From a bacterium (GTDB taxonomy: Bacteria; Desulfobacterota; GWC2-55-46; DRQE01): 18,120 nt of DNA. This document shows, one piece after another, positions 1-7,604 of the stretch. How positions within the stretch are numbered: position 1 is the stretch's first letter; every line of letters begins with the position of its first letter. A program made the position numbers and the translations under genes. A model generated the notes under the pieces. The model worked only from the letters and a program-made list of their open reading frames with translations, was not told where the DNA came from and made no database searches. Where the stretch lies: assembly GCA_027017505.1 (NCBI GenBank), contig JALUQR010000057.1, forward strand, positions 1 to 18,120, read 5' to 3'.

Positions 1-370
1 CCTCAAGGAGAGGCTTAAGGAGGCAGAACAGGCAGAGCTCATAGTTGCAGAGGAGATAGAGGGGTTTTACCGCTGGGTAAGGTCCCTCGATGTGGTGCCC
101 ACCATAATAGCCCTTCAACAGCACTTCGAAAATATAAGAAAGGCAGAGCTTGAAAAGGCACTCTCACAGCTTAAAAACCTCTCTGAAAAAGACAGAAGGG
201 TGCTTGATGCCATGACCCAGGCAATAGTAAAGAAGATACTCCACAGGCCAGTTACACGCATAAAAAAAGAGGCAAACACCGTGGAGGGCGACAGCTTCAT
301 AGAGGCGGTCATAAAACTCTTTGACCTTGAAGCAGAGGACATAATAAAAAAGGCGAGGGAAGGTGGTTGA
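1..370 (+). CDS. hemA: Glutamyl-tRNA reductase, C-terminal part
   Basis: This is the 3' end of a gene that begins before the window; the frame is open from base 2 to the TGA at 368-370, about 122 codons. GluTR reduces Glu-tRNA to glutamate-1-semialdehyde, the first step of C5 tetrapyrrole synthesis in the cytoplasm. The visible part matches the helical dimerisation domain: a stretch with FYRWVRSLDVVPTI, then charged helices, then the family signature KKILHRPVTRIK near the end. The catalytic Cys and NADPH domains are not in the window. The last 8 bases overlap the GTG start of hemC, so the two are very likely translationally coupled. The identity rests on the C-terminal domain plus the hemC, hemD and hemB neighbours. 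Confidence 0.93.
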   Translation, partial: LKERLKEAEQAELIVAEEIEGFYRWVRSLDVVPTIIALQQHFENIRKAELEKALSQLKNLSEKDRRVLDAMTQAIVKKILHRPVTRIKKEANTVEGDSFIEAVIKLFDLEAEDIIKKAREGG

Positions 371-1310
371 AAGTAAAAAGACCATAAGGATAGGCACAAG
401 GGGTAGCAAGCTTGCCCTGTGGCAGGCAGAATGGGTAAAAAACAGACTCAAGGAGAGTCATCCCCACATAAGGGTTGAGCTTGTAAAGATAAAGACCACA
501 GGAGATAAGATACTCGATGCCCCGCTTGCAAAGATAGGCGGAAAGGGCCTGTTTGTCAAGGAGATAGAGGAGGCCCTTCTTTCCGGCAGGGTTGACCTTG
601 CGGTCCACTCCATGAAGGATGTGCCAACGCTTCTTCCAGAGGGTCTGCACCTTAAGGCCATAACCAAGAGGGAAGACCCCAGGGATGTGCTCGTGTCAAA
701 AGATGGCAGACCCCTTAAGGAGCTTCCACAGGGGGCCCATATAGGCACATCAAGTCTCAGAAGGCAGTGTCAGCTCTGGCACATAAGAGAGGACTTTAAG
801 ATTTCTCCCCTCAGGGGAAACCTGGACACCCGTCTGAGAAAGCTCAGCGAAGGGCTTTACGATGCCATAGTGCTCGCAGGTGCAGGCATAAGGAGGCTCG
901 GCTTTGAAGACCACATAACAGAGTATCTACCCGCAGAGCTGATGTTACCTGCCATAGGCCAGGGTGCCCTGGGTATAGAGACAAGGGTTGATGATGTGTT
1001 CATAAACGAGCTCGTTGCCCCGCTCAACCACGGTGAGACATCCACATGTGTCAGGGCAGAGAGGGCATTCCTTGAAAGGCTTGAGGGAGGCTGTCAGGTG
1101 CCCATAGCTGCACATGCAAGGGTGGAAAATAATAGACTGAAACTTACAGGCCTTGTGGGCACCACAGATGGCAGAACCATATACAGGGATTCCGTAGAGG
1201 GTGAGGTGGATAATCCAGAAAGGGTGGGCAGAGAGCTTGCAGAAAGACTGCTCGGTATGGGAGCAGAAAGGATTCTAAAAGAACTCTACGGCAGTAAGGG
1301 AGCAGGATAG
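363..1310 (+). CDS. hemC: Porphobilinogen deaminase (hydroxymethylbilane synthase)
   Basis: It polymerises four porphobilinogens into hydroxymethylbilane in the cytoplasm. The 315-residue length is normal for the family. Visible motifs are IRIGTRGSKLALWQA at the N-terminus, GGKGLFVKEIE at about 59-69, HSMKDVPT with the catalytic Asp at 86, GTSSLRRQ in the middle, and GGCQVP with the dipyrromethane cofactor Cys at 244. The GTG start at 363 is chosen because it is preceded by a purine-rich GAGGGAAGG and begins just before the conserved first strand; it overlaps hemA by 8 bases. The stop is TAG, one of several TAG stops in the window. The next gene starts 24 bases later, preceded by AGGAAGGGG. 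All key residues are present. Confidence 0.97.
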   Translation: MVESKKTIRIGTRGSKLALWQAEWVKNRLKESHPHIRVELVKIKTTGDKILDAPLAKIGGKGLFVKEIEEALLSGRVDLAVHSMKDVPTLLPEGLHLKAITKREDPRDVLVSKDGRPLKELPQGAHIGTSSLRRQCQLWHIREDFKISPLRGNLDTRLRKLSEGLYDAIVLAGAGIRRLGFEDHITEYLPAELMLPAIGQGALGIETRVDDVFINELVAPLNHGETSTCVRAERAFLERLEGGCQVPIAAHARVENNRLKLTGLVGTTDGRTIYRDSVEGEVDNPERVGRELAERLLGMGAERILKELYGSKGAG

Positions 1311-1334
1311 ACCTGCAGGAAGGGGTGTCGCATT

Positions 1335-2678
1335 ATGGAGGGCTCTTACATAAAAAAGCTCTTTTCAGAAAAGGACTATCCCTTCTCAAAGATGGCAGAG
1401 CTTGTGGAAAGACTCAAGGGTGTTACCGATGGCTATGTGCTTGCAAAAAGGGATAAACAGAGGCGTTATCTCTTCGTAATAGCAGGAAGGCTTTACTGCG
1501 GTGCCCTTGTGGAGGGCAGGACAAGAAAGACCACAACCGTAAGGGAGTTCTTCCAGTGGTACAAAAGTGTGGAAAGCTCCGATGTGGGCATCTACAGTGC
1601 GGATAAAAAACTTCTACTATGCTTTCTCGTCATGCTGAGCCACACCCCCTCTGAAAGCCTTTCCACAGAGAAAATAGCCCTTGAGGATGTGATAAAAAAG
1701 ATAGATGCCAGCGGGAAGGACATGGTCATGAGTCTGCTTGTGGAGGGCAGACTCTCTTTTGTTATATTCATAAAGGGCAGACCTGTTTTCCTCTTCCTGC
1801 CAGAGGATGTCTCATCCCAGGGCACGCCACTTGAAAGGCTTCTTCTCTATGTGGAATCACAAGAGAAGCCACTGTCTGTTGAGATATACAGAAACATAAA
1901 GGTAAGACCAGCAGAGGACTCCATCTCGCTCGGCGATGATACCCTTGCATCGTATTATGCCGATGAGAAGGAAGAAAAAGAAGAGGGCGTGTGGGTGGAG
2001 CTTATAGAGGAGGGTGTCTTGAGGGGAAGGTTTCCGGTGGGTGAAAGACTCACCATAGGAAGGGAGACAACAAACGACATAGTGCTTGAAGAGGCAGGTG
2101 TGTCAAGAGAGCATGCCCTGATAGAGAAGAAGGGAGATAAGTACATAATAAAAGACCTTGAAAGTGCCAACGGCACATACTTCAAGGGTATAAGGATAGA
2201 GACAAAGGAACTCTTTGATGGAGATGAGATAAGGATAAGGCGCTACATACTTAAGTTTCACAGACCCGAGCAGAAAAAAGATAAACCCAGGGAGGATACA
2301 GCCCGGAGGCCAGAGTCTGAAGAGTCTGAGGCCCCTGTGCTTGAGCTTGAACCCGCACTTGAGTTTAAAGAGTCAAGGGCACACAGCAGGGCATACCTTC
2401 AGCTTGAGGATGGCACCATCCACAGACTTGGCAGTATCACCACCATAGGTAAGGACGAGGATGCAGACATAAGGGTGGAGGGTCTGCTTGTTGCAAAAAG
2501 ACATGCGGTTATAGTAAAGGGCAGGGATGTTTACAAGATTATAAGAAAGGGCGGGCTCACCTCGCTCAAGATAAATGGCCAGAAACTTGCGGAAAAGGTC
2601 CTTCAGGATGGTGACACCATAGAGGTTGGCGGATGCAGGATGACCTTTCGCATGGAACCACCTGAAGAGAAGGCATAA
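1335..2678 (+). CDS. Two-FHA-domain protein of unknown role inside the tetrapyrrole operon
   Basis: The protein has 447 residues and no signal peptide or membrane segment, so it is probably cytoplasmic. Residues about 1-200 are an unrecognised region with two similar-looking units, each with a beta pattern around GRLYCGALVEG and GRPVFLFLPE; this faintly recalls DUF4388/PATAN-type domains, but I cannot confirm it. Residues about 221-310 are a canonical FHA domain: GR at 242-243, SREHA at 257-261 and SANGT at 277-281, the phosphothreonine-binding set. An acidic, charged linker follows at about 312-350. Residues about 355-440 form a second, degenerate FHA: IGKDEDAD, AKRHA in place of SRxHA, and no NGT. 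FHA domains read Thr-phosphorylated partners, so a link to Ser/Thr kinase signalling is inferred. No tetrapyrrole function is visible; the operon position is the only hint. Confidence 0.85.
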   Translation: MEGSYIKKLFSEKDYPFSKMAELVERLKGVTDGYVLAKRDKQRRYLFVIAGRLYCGALVEGRTRKTTTVREFFQWYKSVESSDVGIYSADKKLLLCFLVMLSHTPSESLSTEKIALEDVIKKIDASGKDMVMSLLVEGRLSFVIFIKGRPVFLFLPEDVSSQGTPLERLLLYVESQEKPLSVEIYRNIKVRPAEDSISLGDDTLASYYADEKEEKEEGVWVELIEEGVLRGRFPVGERLTIGRETTNDIVLEEAGVSREHALIEKKGDKYIIKDLESANGTYFKGIRIETKELFDGDEIRIRRYILKFHRPEQKKDKPREDTARRPESEESEAPVLELEPALEFKESRAHSRAYLQLEDGTIHRLGSITTIGKDEDADIRVEGLLVAKRHAVIVKGRDVYKIIRKGGLTSLKINGQKLAEKVLQDGDTIEVGGCRMTFRMEPPEEKA

Positions 2679-2711
2679 TATATCTGTAAAGGGTAAAAGA
2701 GTTTTTTTCCG

Positions 2712-4271
2712 ATGAGAGCACAGCCCACAAATATTGACGCACCACAGGTATACCTTGTGGGTGCAGGCCCTGGTGATGCAGGGCTTATAACCCTGAAGGG
2801 GGTTGATGCCCTGCGCATTGCGGATGTGGTCATATACGACTTTCTTGCAAACGAAAGGCTTCTGGAGCATGCAAAAAAGGGGGCAGAGAGAATATATGTG
2901 GGCAAGAAGGGCAGGTTCCGCCACATTGATCAGGAGGAGATAACAAAACTCATCATAGAACACGCAAAGAGGGGCAAACGGGTGGTAAGGCTTAAGGGTG
3001 GAGACCCCTTCATATTCGGCAGAGGTGCAGAAGAGGCACTGGCACTTGCAGAAGAGGGCATAACATTTGAGGTAATCCCTGGCGTTACCTCTGCCATATC
3101 TGTGCCAGCCTATGCGGGCATACCCCTTACACACAGAGACTATGCATCCTCTGTTACATTCCTTACAGGCCAGGAGGGCGAGGGCAAAAGGACAAAAAAA
3201 CTCTGGGAAGAGCTCTCCATAAAGGAGGGCACCCTTGTGATACTCATGGGCTGGAAGAGACTCAGAGAGATAACCACAAGGCTCATTGAAGAGGGCAGAG
3301 CACCTGAAACACCCGTTGCAGTTATAAGATGGGGCACCCTTGCAAAACAGCACTGTGTGACAGGAAACCTTGAGAACATCGCAGAAAGGGTGGAAACAGA
3401 GGGAATAAAGCCACCTGTCATAGTGGTTGTGGGAGAGATAGTAACCCTCAGAGGCAAACTCAACTGGTATGAGAAAAAGCCACTTTTTGGTAAAAAAATC
3501 CTTGTAACACGCACACAGGAGCAGGCAGGCAGTTTTTCCCGCCTTCTTGAAGATATGGGTGCAGAGGTGATAAGCTTTCCCACAATAAGGATAACAGCAC
3601 CCCGTACATGGAAACCACTTGATAGGGCCATAAAGAGGCTTTCAGGTTATCACTACATCGTATTTACGAGTGTTAACGGTGTGAGGTTTTTCTTTGAAAG
3701 GCTCTACAAACTCGGTTACGATGCAAGGCACCTGGGTGGTGTAAGGCTCTGTGCCATAGGGCCTGCAACAGAGGGTGCCTTAAGAGAAAGGGGATTCTGT
3801 GTGGATGTGGTGCCCGAGGAATACCGTGCGGAGGGCATAATAGATGCACTTGGCAGAAGAAAGATAAAGGGCAGGCGGTTTCTTCTTCCCAGGGCAGAGA
3901 AGGCAAGGGAGGTCCTGCCAGAGGAGATAACCCGCCTTGGTGGCAGTATTGATGTGGTGCCTGCCTACAGAACGGTAAGACCAAGGAAAGAGGTAGACTC
4001 ACTCAGAGAGTTTCTCAAAAGAGAAAGGGTTGATGTGGTAACATTCACATCTTCATCAACTGTAAGAAACTTTGTTTCGGTCTTCAGGAAGGGCGAGCTT
4101 GGAGGGCTTCTCGGGGATGCAAGGATAGCCTGCATAGGTCCTGTAACAGAGGCCACCGCACGCTCCCTCGGGCTAAAGGTGCACATAGTGCCAGGAGAAT
4201 ACACCATACCTGCATTTGCAGGGGCAATAGCAGAATACTTCAAAGAGACCACACGAAAGGAGGGCATTTAG
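2712..4271 (+). CDS. cobA-hemD: Fused uroporphyrinogen-III C-methyltransferase / uroporphyrinogen-III synthase
   Basis: This is a two-domain fusion of 519 residues. Residues about 12-255 are SUMT (CobA), which adds two methyls from SAM to uroporphyrinogen III to give precorrin-2: YLVGAGPGDAGLITLKG at 14-30, RLKGGDPFIFGRG at 93-105, and IPGVTSAISVPAYAGIPLTHR shortly after. Residues about 260-510 are HemD, which cyclises hydroxymethylbilane with ring D inversion: KKILVTRTQEQAG, VFTSVNGVRFF, TFTSSSTVRNF and IGPVTEATARSLG. The fusion sends the ring into the siroheme/Ahb branch in one protein. ATG 2712 is the first start after an in-frame TAA at 2694. It has no convincing Shine-Dalgarno; a run of seven T lies just upstream instead. 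The stop is TAG. The SD of hemB lies inside its last codons. Confidence 0.96.
   Translation: MRAQPTNIDAPQVYLVGAGPGDAGLITLKGVDALRIADVVIYDFLANERLLEHAKKGAERIYVGKKGRFRHIDQEEITKLIIEHAKRGKRVVRLKGGDPFIFGRGAEEALALAEEGITFEVIPGVTSAISVPAYAGIPLTHRDYASSVTFLTGQEGEGKRTKKLWEELSIKEGTLVILMGWKRLREITTRLIEEGRAPETPVAVIRWGTLAKQHCVTGNLENIAERVETEGIKPPVIVVVGEIVTLRGKLNWYEKKPLFGKKILVTRTQEQAGSFSRLLEDMGAEVISFPTIRITAPRTWKPLDRAIKRLSGYHYIVFTSVNGVRFFFERLYKLGYDARHLGGVRLCAIGPATEGALRERGFCVDVVPEEYRAEGIIDALGRRKIKGRRFLLPRAEKAREVLPEEITRLGGSIDVVPAYRTVRPRKEVDSLREFLKRERVDVVTFTSSSTVRNFVSVFRKGELGGLLGDARIACIGPVTEATARSLGLKVHIVPGEYTIPAFAGAIAEYFKETTRKEGI
4256..4263 (+). promoter_or_regulatory. Strong Shine-Dalgarno for hemB inside the end of cobA-hemD
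   Basis: The sequence AAAGGAGG lies within the last codons of cobA-hemD, 11 bases before the hemB ATG at 4275. It fixes the hemB start and makes continued translation from cobA-hemD likely. Confidence 0.7.
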
Positions 4272-4274
4272 ACC

Positions 4275-5249
4275 ATGCGTTTTCCCATATACAGGCCAAG
4301 AAGGCTGAGGAGGACAAGAATCCTAAGAGAGATGCTCGCAGAAACAGTGCTCACCCCGCGGGACTTCATACTGCCCCTTTTTGTGATACACGGCAGAGGG
4401 GTTGAAAACCCCATTCCATCCATGCCAGGCCATGCACAGCTTTCGGCAGAGCTTGCAGCATCAAGGGCGGTTGACGCATTCAAACTCGGTATCCCTGGGG
4501 TGATACTCTTCGGCATACCAGAACACAAGGATGAGGTGGGCAGTTCCGCACTTGACCCTGACGGGCCTGTACAGAGGGCAATAAAGGAAATAAAGGACAG
4601 GGTGCCAGAGATGGTGGTCATAACGGATGTGTGTCTGTGTGAGTATACATCCCATGGTCATTGTGGTATCATAAAGAAAGGGGATGTGGACAACGATGCG
4701 ACCCTTGAGGTGCTCAGAGAGATGGCACTCTCCCATGTGCGTGCGGGCTGTGATATGGTATCTCCTTCTGACATGATGGACGGCAGAGTTGGTGCCATAA
4801 GGGGCGTGCTCGATGAAAACGGCTACAGCCACATACCCATAATGAGCTATTCTGCGAAGTACGCAAGTGCATTTTATGGCCCCTTCAGAGAGGCAGCCCA
4901 GTCCACACCAGGGTTTGGAGATAGAAAGAGCTATCAGATGGACCCTCCCAACACTGACGAGGCATTAAGGGAGGTCATGCTCGATATAGAGGAAGGTGCA
5001 GATATAGTTATGGTAAAGCCCGCACTGGCGTATCTTGACATAATAAGAAGAATCAGAGATGAGCTTGGCTATCCTGTTGCAGCCTACAATGTAAGTGGGG
5101 AGTACTCCATGATAAAGGCTGCAGGCCAGAAGGGCTGGATAGACGAGGAGAAGGTGATGATGGAGGTGCTTGTTTCCATAAAGAGGGCAGGTGCAGGGCT
5201 TATTCTCACATACTTTGCAGTGGATGCTGCAAGGATACTCAACGGTTAA
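4275..5249 (+). CDS. hemB: Delta-aminolevulinic acid dehydratase (porphobilinogen synthase)
   Basis: It condenses two 5-aminolevulinates to porphobilinogen, the substrate of HemC. The 324-residue length is standard. The Schiff-base lysines are visible: K195 in SAKYASAFYGPFREA and K248 in MVKPALAYLD. The zinc-type metal site is present as Cys120, Cys122 and Cys130 in DVCLCEYTSHGHCG, so this is a Zn-dependent form rather than the Asp-rich Mg/K type. The basic N-terminal arm, with RPRRLRRTRILREM, is typical of the octameric enzyme. The gap to cobA-hemD is 3 bases and to ahbD 15 bases. The order hemA, hemC, hemD, hemB is classical; only the FHA gene interrupts it. Confidence 0.98.
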   Translation: MRFPIYRPRRLRRTRILREMLAETVLTPRDFILPLFVIHGRGVENPIPSMPGHAQLSAELAASRAVDAFKLGIPGVILFGIPEHKDEVGSSALDPDGPVQRAIKEIKDRVPEMVVITDVCLCEYTSHGHCGIIKKGDVDNDATLEVLREMALSHVRAGCDMVSPSDMMDGRVGAIRGVLDENGYSHIPIMSYSAKYASAFYGPFREAAQSTPGFGDRKSYQMDPPNTDEALREVMLDIEEGADIVMVKPALAYLDIIRRIRDELGYPVAAYNVSGEYSMIKAAGQKGWIDEEKVMMEVLVSIKRAGAGLILTYFAVDAARILNG

Positions 5250-5264
5250 AAGGAGTCTGAAGCC

Positions 5265-6422
5265 ATGGAAAAAAAACACAATGAACATACACACCACACG
5301 GCGGAGGGCCAGCAGAGCCAGGACGCAAGAAAGGTATGGCTACCCAAGCTCATAGCATGGGAGCTTACACGCTCATGCAATCTGGATTGCATACACTGCC
5401 GTGCTGCAGCACGCTTTGGCCCCTATCCCAACGAGCTCACCACAGAGGAGTGCCTCAGGTTTCTTGATGATGTCGCATCGTTCTCAAGTCCCATCATAAT
5501 AATGACAGGTGGTGAGCCCATGCTCAGGGATGATATCTGGGATATAGCCCGCCACGGTACAGAGCTTGGCCTGAGGATGGTCATGGCACCGTGCGGGTTT
5601 CTCGTAACAGAGGAGACCGCAAGAAAGATGCTCGAGGTGGGCATAAAGCGGGTGAGTTTCTCCATAGATGGTGCAACAGCTGAAACCCACGATAGCTTCC
5701 GCCGTGTGCCCGGCTCCTTTGAGAGCGTTATAAGGGCCATAGAGAACTGTAAAAAGGTGGGCCTTGAGTTTCAGGTAAATACCACCATATCGAAACACAA
5801 CATCCACGAGCTACCCCAGATACTGGACCTTGTGATAAAGCTCGGGGCAAAGGCACACCATCCGTTTCTGCTCGTGCCCACAGGAAGGGGAGCAAGTCTG
5901 AAACACCTTGAGATACCACCCGAAGAGTACGAACGCACACTTGAGTGGTTCTACCAGATGCGTGATAAGGTGCCAATACAGTTTAAACCCACATGTGCAC
6001 CCCATTACTACAGGATATTCCGTCAGGGTGAGAGAAAGAAGGGCAGAACCGTTACAAAACAGACCCACGGGCTTGATGCCATGAGCAAGGGCTGTATGGG
6101 CGGGCAGACATTTGCCTTCGTATCCCATGTGGGAAAGGTGCAGATATGCGGTTTCCTTGAGGTCGAGTGTGGAGACATAAGAAAGGAGCCATTCAGCAAG
6201 ATATGGCATACCTCAAAGGTCTTCCAGGAGATGCGTGCATGGGATGATTACAAGGGCAGATGCGGTTACTGCGAGTACAGAAGCGTCTGCGGTGGTTGCA
6301 GGGCAAGGGCATACGCCTTTACAGGAGACTACATGGAGGAAGAACCCTTCTGCACATACCAGCCCAGTGAAAAGGCAAAACGGGCACATGAGCTGAGAAA
6401 GAAAAAGGCATCGGGTGAGTGA
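5265..6422 (+). CDS. ahbD: Radical SAM heme synthase of the siroheme-dependent pathway (AhbD)
   Basis: AhbD oxidatively decarboxylates the two propionates of Fe-coproporphyrin III to the vinyls of heme b; this is the last step of the alternative route used by sulfate reducers and many archaea. The radical SAM cluster cysteines are C38, C42 and C45 in the motif CNLDCIHC, followed by TGGEPMLR. C-terminal cysteines for an auxiliary cluster are C277 in KGCMGG, C295, C302, C333/C336/C342/C345 in CGYCEYRSVCGGC, and C363 in FCTYQP. The stretches LLVPTGRG, CAPHYYRI and CGGCRARAY fit my memory of Desulfovibrio AhbD better than AhbC or NirJ. A His-rich N-terminal tail (HNEHTHHT) precedes the core. AAAGGAG lies about 10 bases before ATG 5265. 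AhbA/B and AhbC are not in the window. Confidence 0.9.
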   Translation: MEKKHNEHTHHTAEGQQSQDARKVWLPKLIAWELTRSCNLDCIHCRAAARFGPYPNELTTEECLRFLDDVASFSSPIIIMTGGEPMLRDDIWDIARHGTELGLRMVMAPCGFLVTEETARKMLEVGIKRVSFSIDGATAETHDSFRRVPGSFESVIRAIENCKKVGLEFQVNTTISKHNIHELPQILDLVIKLGAKAHHPFLLVPTGRGASLKHLEIPPEEYERTLEWFYQMRDKVPIQFKPTCAPHYYRIFRQGERKKGRTVTKQTHGLDAMSKGCMGGQTFAFVSHVGKVQICGFLEVECGDIRKEPFSKIWHTSKVFQEMRAWDDYKGRCGYCEYRSVCGGCRARAYAFTGDYMEEEPFCTYQPSEKAKRAHELRKKKASGE

Positions 6423-6633
6423 GCGTCAGGCCATGACGAAAAAGACCAGAAGGCTTGAGTACAAGGTGGTGGAGCTTTCCACCGTTACGGATAAAGACCT
6501 TGAAGAGGCCATAAACGCAACGGTACGGGATGGATGGACACTTGACGGCATACACTTTGCCATGCGCGAGGCCTCCAGAAGGCCTGCCATGGCCTTCATA
6601 CTCTTTACAAAAGAGGTGGAAGACCAGGGCTGA
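6415..6633 (+). CDS. Small DUF4177-family protein
   Basis: A 72-residue protein with the DUF4177 pattern: LEYKVVELS at the start, an acidic helix, then RDGWTLDGIHF and a final strand AFILFTKEVE. Function is unknown in this family; it is a small alpha/beta domain, probably cytoplasmic. GTG 6415 overlaps the ahbD stop by 8 bases; an in-frame ATG at 6433 would give 66 residues and starts nearer the conserved fold. Neither start has a strong Shine-Dalgarno, so translation is likely coupled to ahbD. Its TGA stop overlaps the next ATG by one base. The tight link to ahbD suggests co-expression, not necessarily a heme function. Confidence 0.85.
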   Translation: MSERQAMTKKTRRLEYKVVELSTVTDKDLEEAINATVRDGWTLDGIHFAMREASRRPAMAFILFTKEVEDQG

Positions 6634-7112
6634 TGATTGAAGAGGATATACTCGAAGAAGAACTGGGTGAACTGCCCTATCCAAAGGTCTCGCCCGTTGA
6701 GAGGGCTGTTGCAAAGCTCATAGATTTTCTCATCGCAGGCTTTCTATTCGAGCTTGCACCTGTTACAGGCCCCATCGCTGGTGTTGCCTATATACTCATA
6801 TGCGATGGGTTCAGCGGTGGACAGAGTGCGGGCAAAAGGCTTGCAGGGCTTGCAACCATATCCCTTTTAAGGGATGGCAGTGGATGCGATTTTCTTGAGT
6901 CCATAAAGCGAAACTTCCTCTTTGCCGTACCCTTTGCCCTCTTCGTTGTGGTGGGATGGATACCCTATGTGGGAGGTCTTCTGGTGGTTCTGGCAGGCTC
7001 TGTGGTGGTCCTTCTTGAGCTCTACACCCTCTATGAGGACGAAAGGGGCCTGCGCATAGGCGATAGACTTGCAGTAACAATGGTTGTAAAGAAGGACCAC
7101 TCACAGACCTGA
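6633..7112 (+). CDS. RDD-family small integral membrane protein
   Basis: A 159-residue protein. An acidic N-terminus (IEEDILEEELGE) is followed by ERAVAKLIDFLIAG, the RDD-type Arg/Asp helix, then GFSGGQSAGKRLAGL, which is the conserved GxSxGKR element of RDD proteins, and ERGLRIGDRLAVT near the C-terminus. Hydrophobic segments lie at about 29-57 and 93-130, the second long enough for two helices. RDD proteins are membrane proteins of mostly unknown role; some are tied to ion transport or cofactor export. It starts at ATG 6633 within the stop of the DUF4177 gene. As the last gene after ahbD, a role in moving heme or a precursor is a possible guess only. The first downstream hairpin begins one base after its stop. 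Confidence 0.85.
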   Translation: MIEEDILEEELGELPYPKVSPVERAVAKLIDFLIAGFLFELAPVTGPIAGVAYILICDGFSGGQSAGKRLAGLATISLLRDGSGCDFLESIKRNFLFAVPFALFVVVGWIPYVGGLLVVLAGSVVVLLELYTLYEDERGLRIGDRLAVTMVVKKDHSQT

Positions 7113-7197
7113 CCCCTCTTTAAGAGGGGCCATTTCGGTCTTAAGCCCCTCTCAAAAGAGAGGTGGGAAGGGTGGTCTTTCACCACCCATCTGGTGG
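7113..7197. repeat. Cluster of hairpins between converging operons
   Basis: Several inverted repeats sit in 85 bases. The first is CCCCTC/GAGGGG at 7113-7129. The second is CCTCTC-AAAA-GAGAGG at 7148-7163, extendable with a bulge. The third is a perfect GGGTGGT-CTTTC-ACCACCC at 7170-7188. The fourth is CCACC-CATCT-GGTGG at 7183-7197, which overlaps the third and would compete with it. None has a clean T-run on the + strand, so this is not a textbook intrinsic terminator, though it lies where both operons must end. It may be a bidirectional terminator or a copy of an interspersed palindromic element. Confidence 0.6.
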
Positions 7198-7210
7198 ACT
7201 TAAAGTGTTT

Positions 7211-7585
7211 CTAAATTTCGTTTGCCCTCCATTCTTCATCCACCCATATGCCGATGACCTTCAGGTCAGGATACCAGCCCTTAAGCCTTTCCACAGCTTT
7301 CTTTATGTGCTCAAGGTGTGTTTCCTTTTCAACGGGGTTTCCCGCACAGCCGTGGTGACCAACCACAGCTATGAGGTCAGAGTTGTGGTGTTCTATGGAT
7401 ATGTTGCACTTCCTTTTGAGTGCCTCTATTACCGGGCTATCCTCTGGCTCCTCTGCAACCACCCTGTCAACACCAGGTTCTGTTATGGTGTCCACATATG
7501 TTGCTCCGTACCTGGACTTAAGATGCTCTGAAACGGGCAGTTGTGTTCTTCCGTCCATGCAGTTTATTGCTGTTACAAACTTCAT
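7211..7585 (-). CDS. Small carbonic-anhydrase-like protein
   Basis: A 124-residue protein with the zinc signature of beta carbonic anhydrases in miniature: C9-M-D11-G-R13 (CxDxR) and H77-H78-G-C80 (HxxC). Classic beta enzymes are around 200 residues, so this is the short type, possibly the Pfam group named Pro_CA_2. Expected chemistry is reversible CO2 hydration, but activity is not proven from sequence; it could be a zinc protein with another role. The end carries acidic and aromatic residues (WVDEEWRANEI). The ATG at 7585 is fixed by AAAGGAGG at 7597-7604, which overlaps the stop codon of the upstream phosphoesterase gene, so it is the last gene of the leftward operon. Confidence 0.75.
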   Translation of the reverse strand: MKFVTAINCMDGRTQLPVSEHLKSRYGATYVDTITEPGVDRVVAEEPEDSPVIEALKRKCNISIEHHNSDLIAVVGHHGCAGNPVEKETHLEHIKKAVERLKGWYPDLKVIGIWVDEEWRANEI

Positions 7586-7596
7586 AGTGCGGTATA

Positions 7597-7604
7597 CCTC
7601 CTTT
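7597..7604 (-). promoter_or_regulatory. Shine-Dalgarno of the carbonic-anhydrase-like gene
   Basis: AAAGGAGG read on the minus strand, 11 bases before the ATG. It touches the TGA of the upstream gene and decides the start. Confidence 0.65.

Noticed and set aside
2373..3353. 326-codon minus-strand open frame, Cys-rich
   Set aside because: It is antisense across the FHA and cobA-hemD genes and resembles no protein; both + strand genes have clear motifs.
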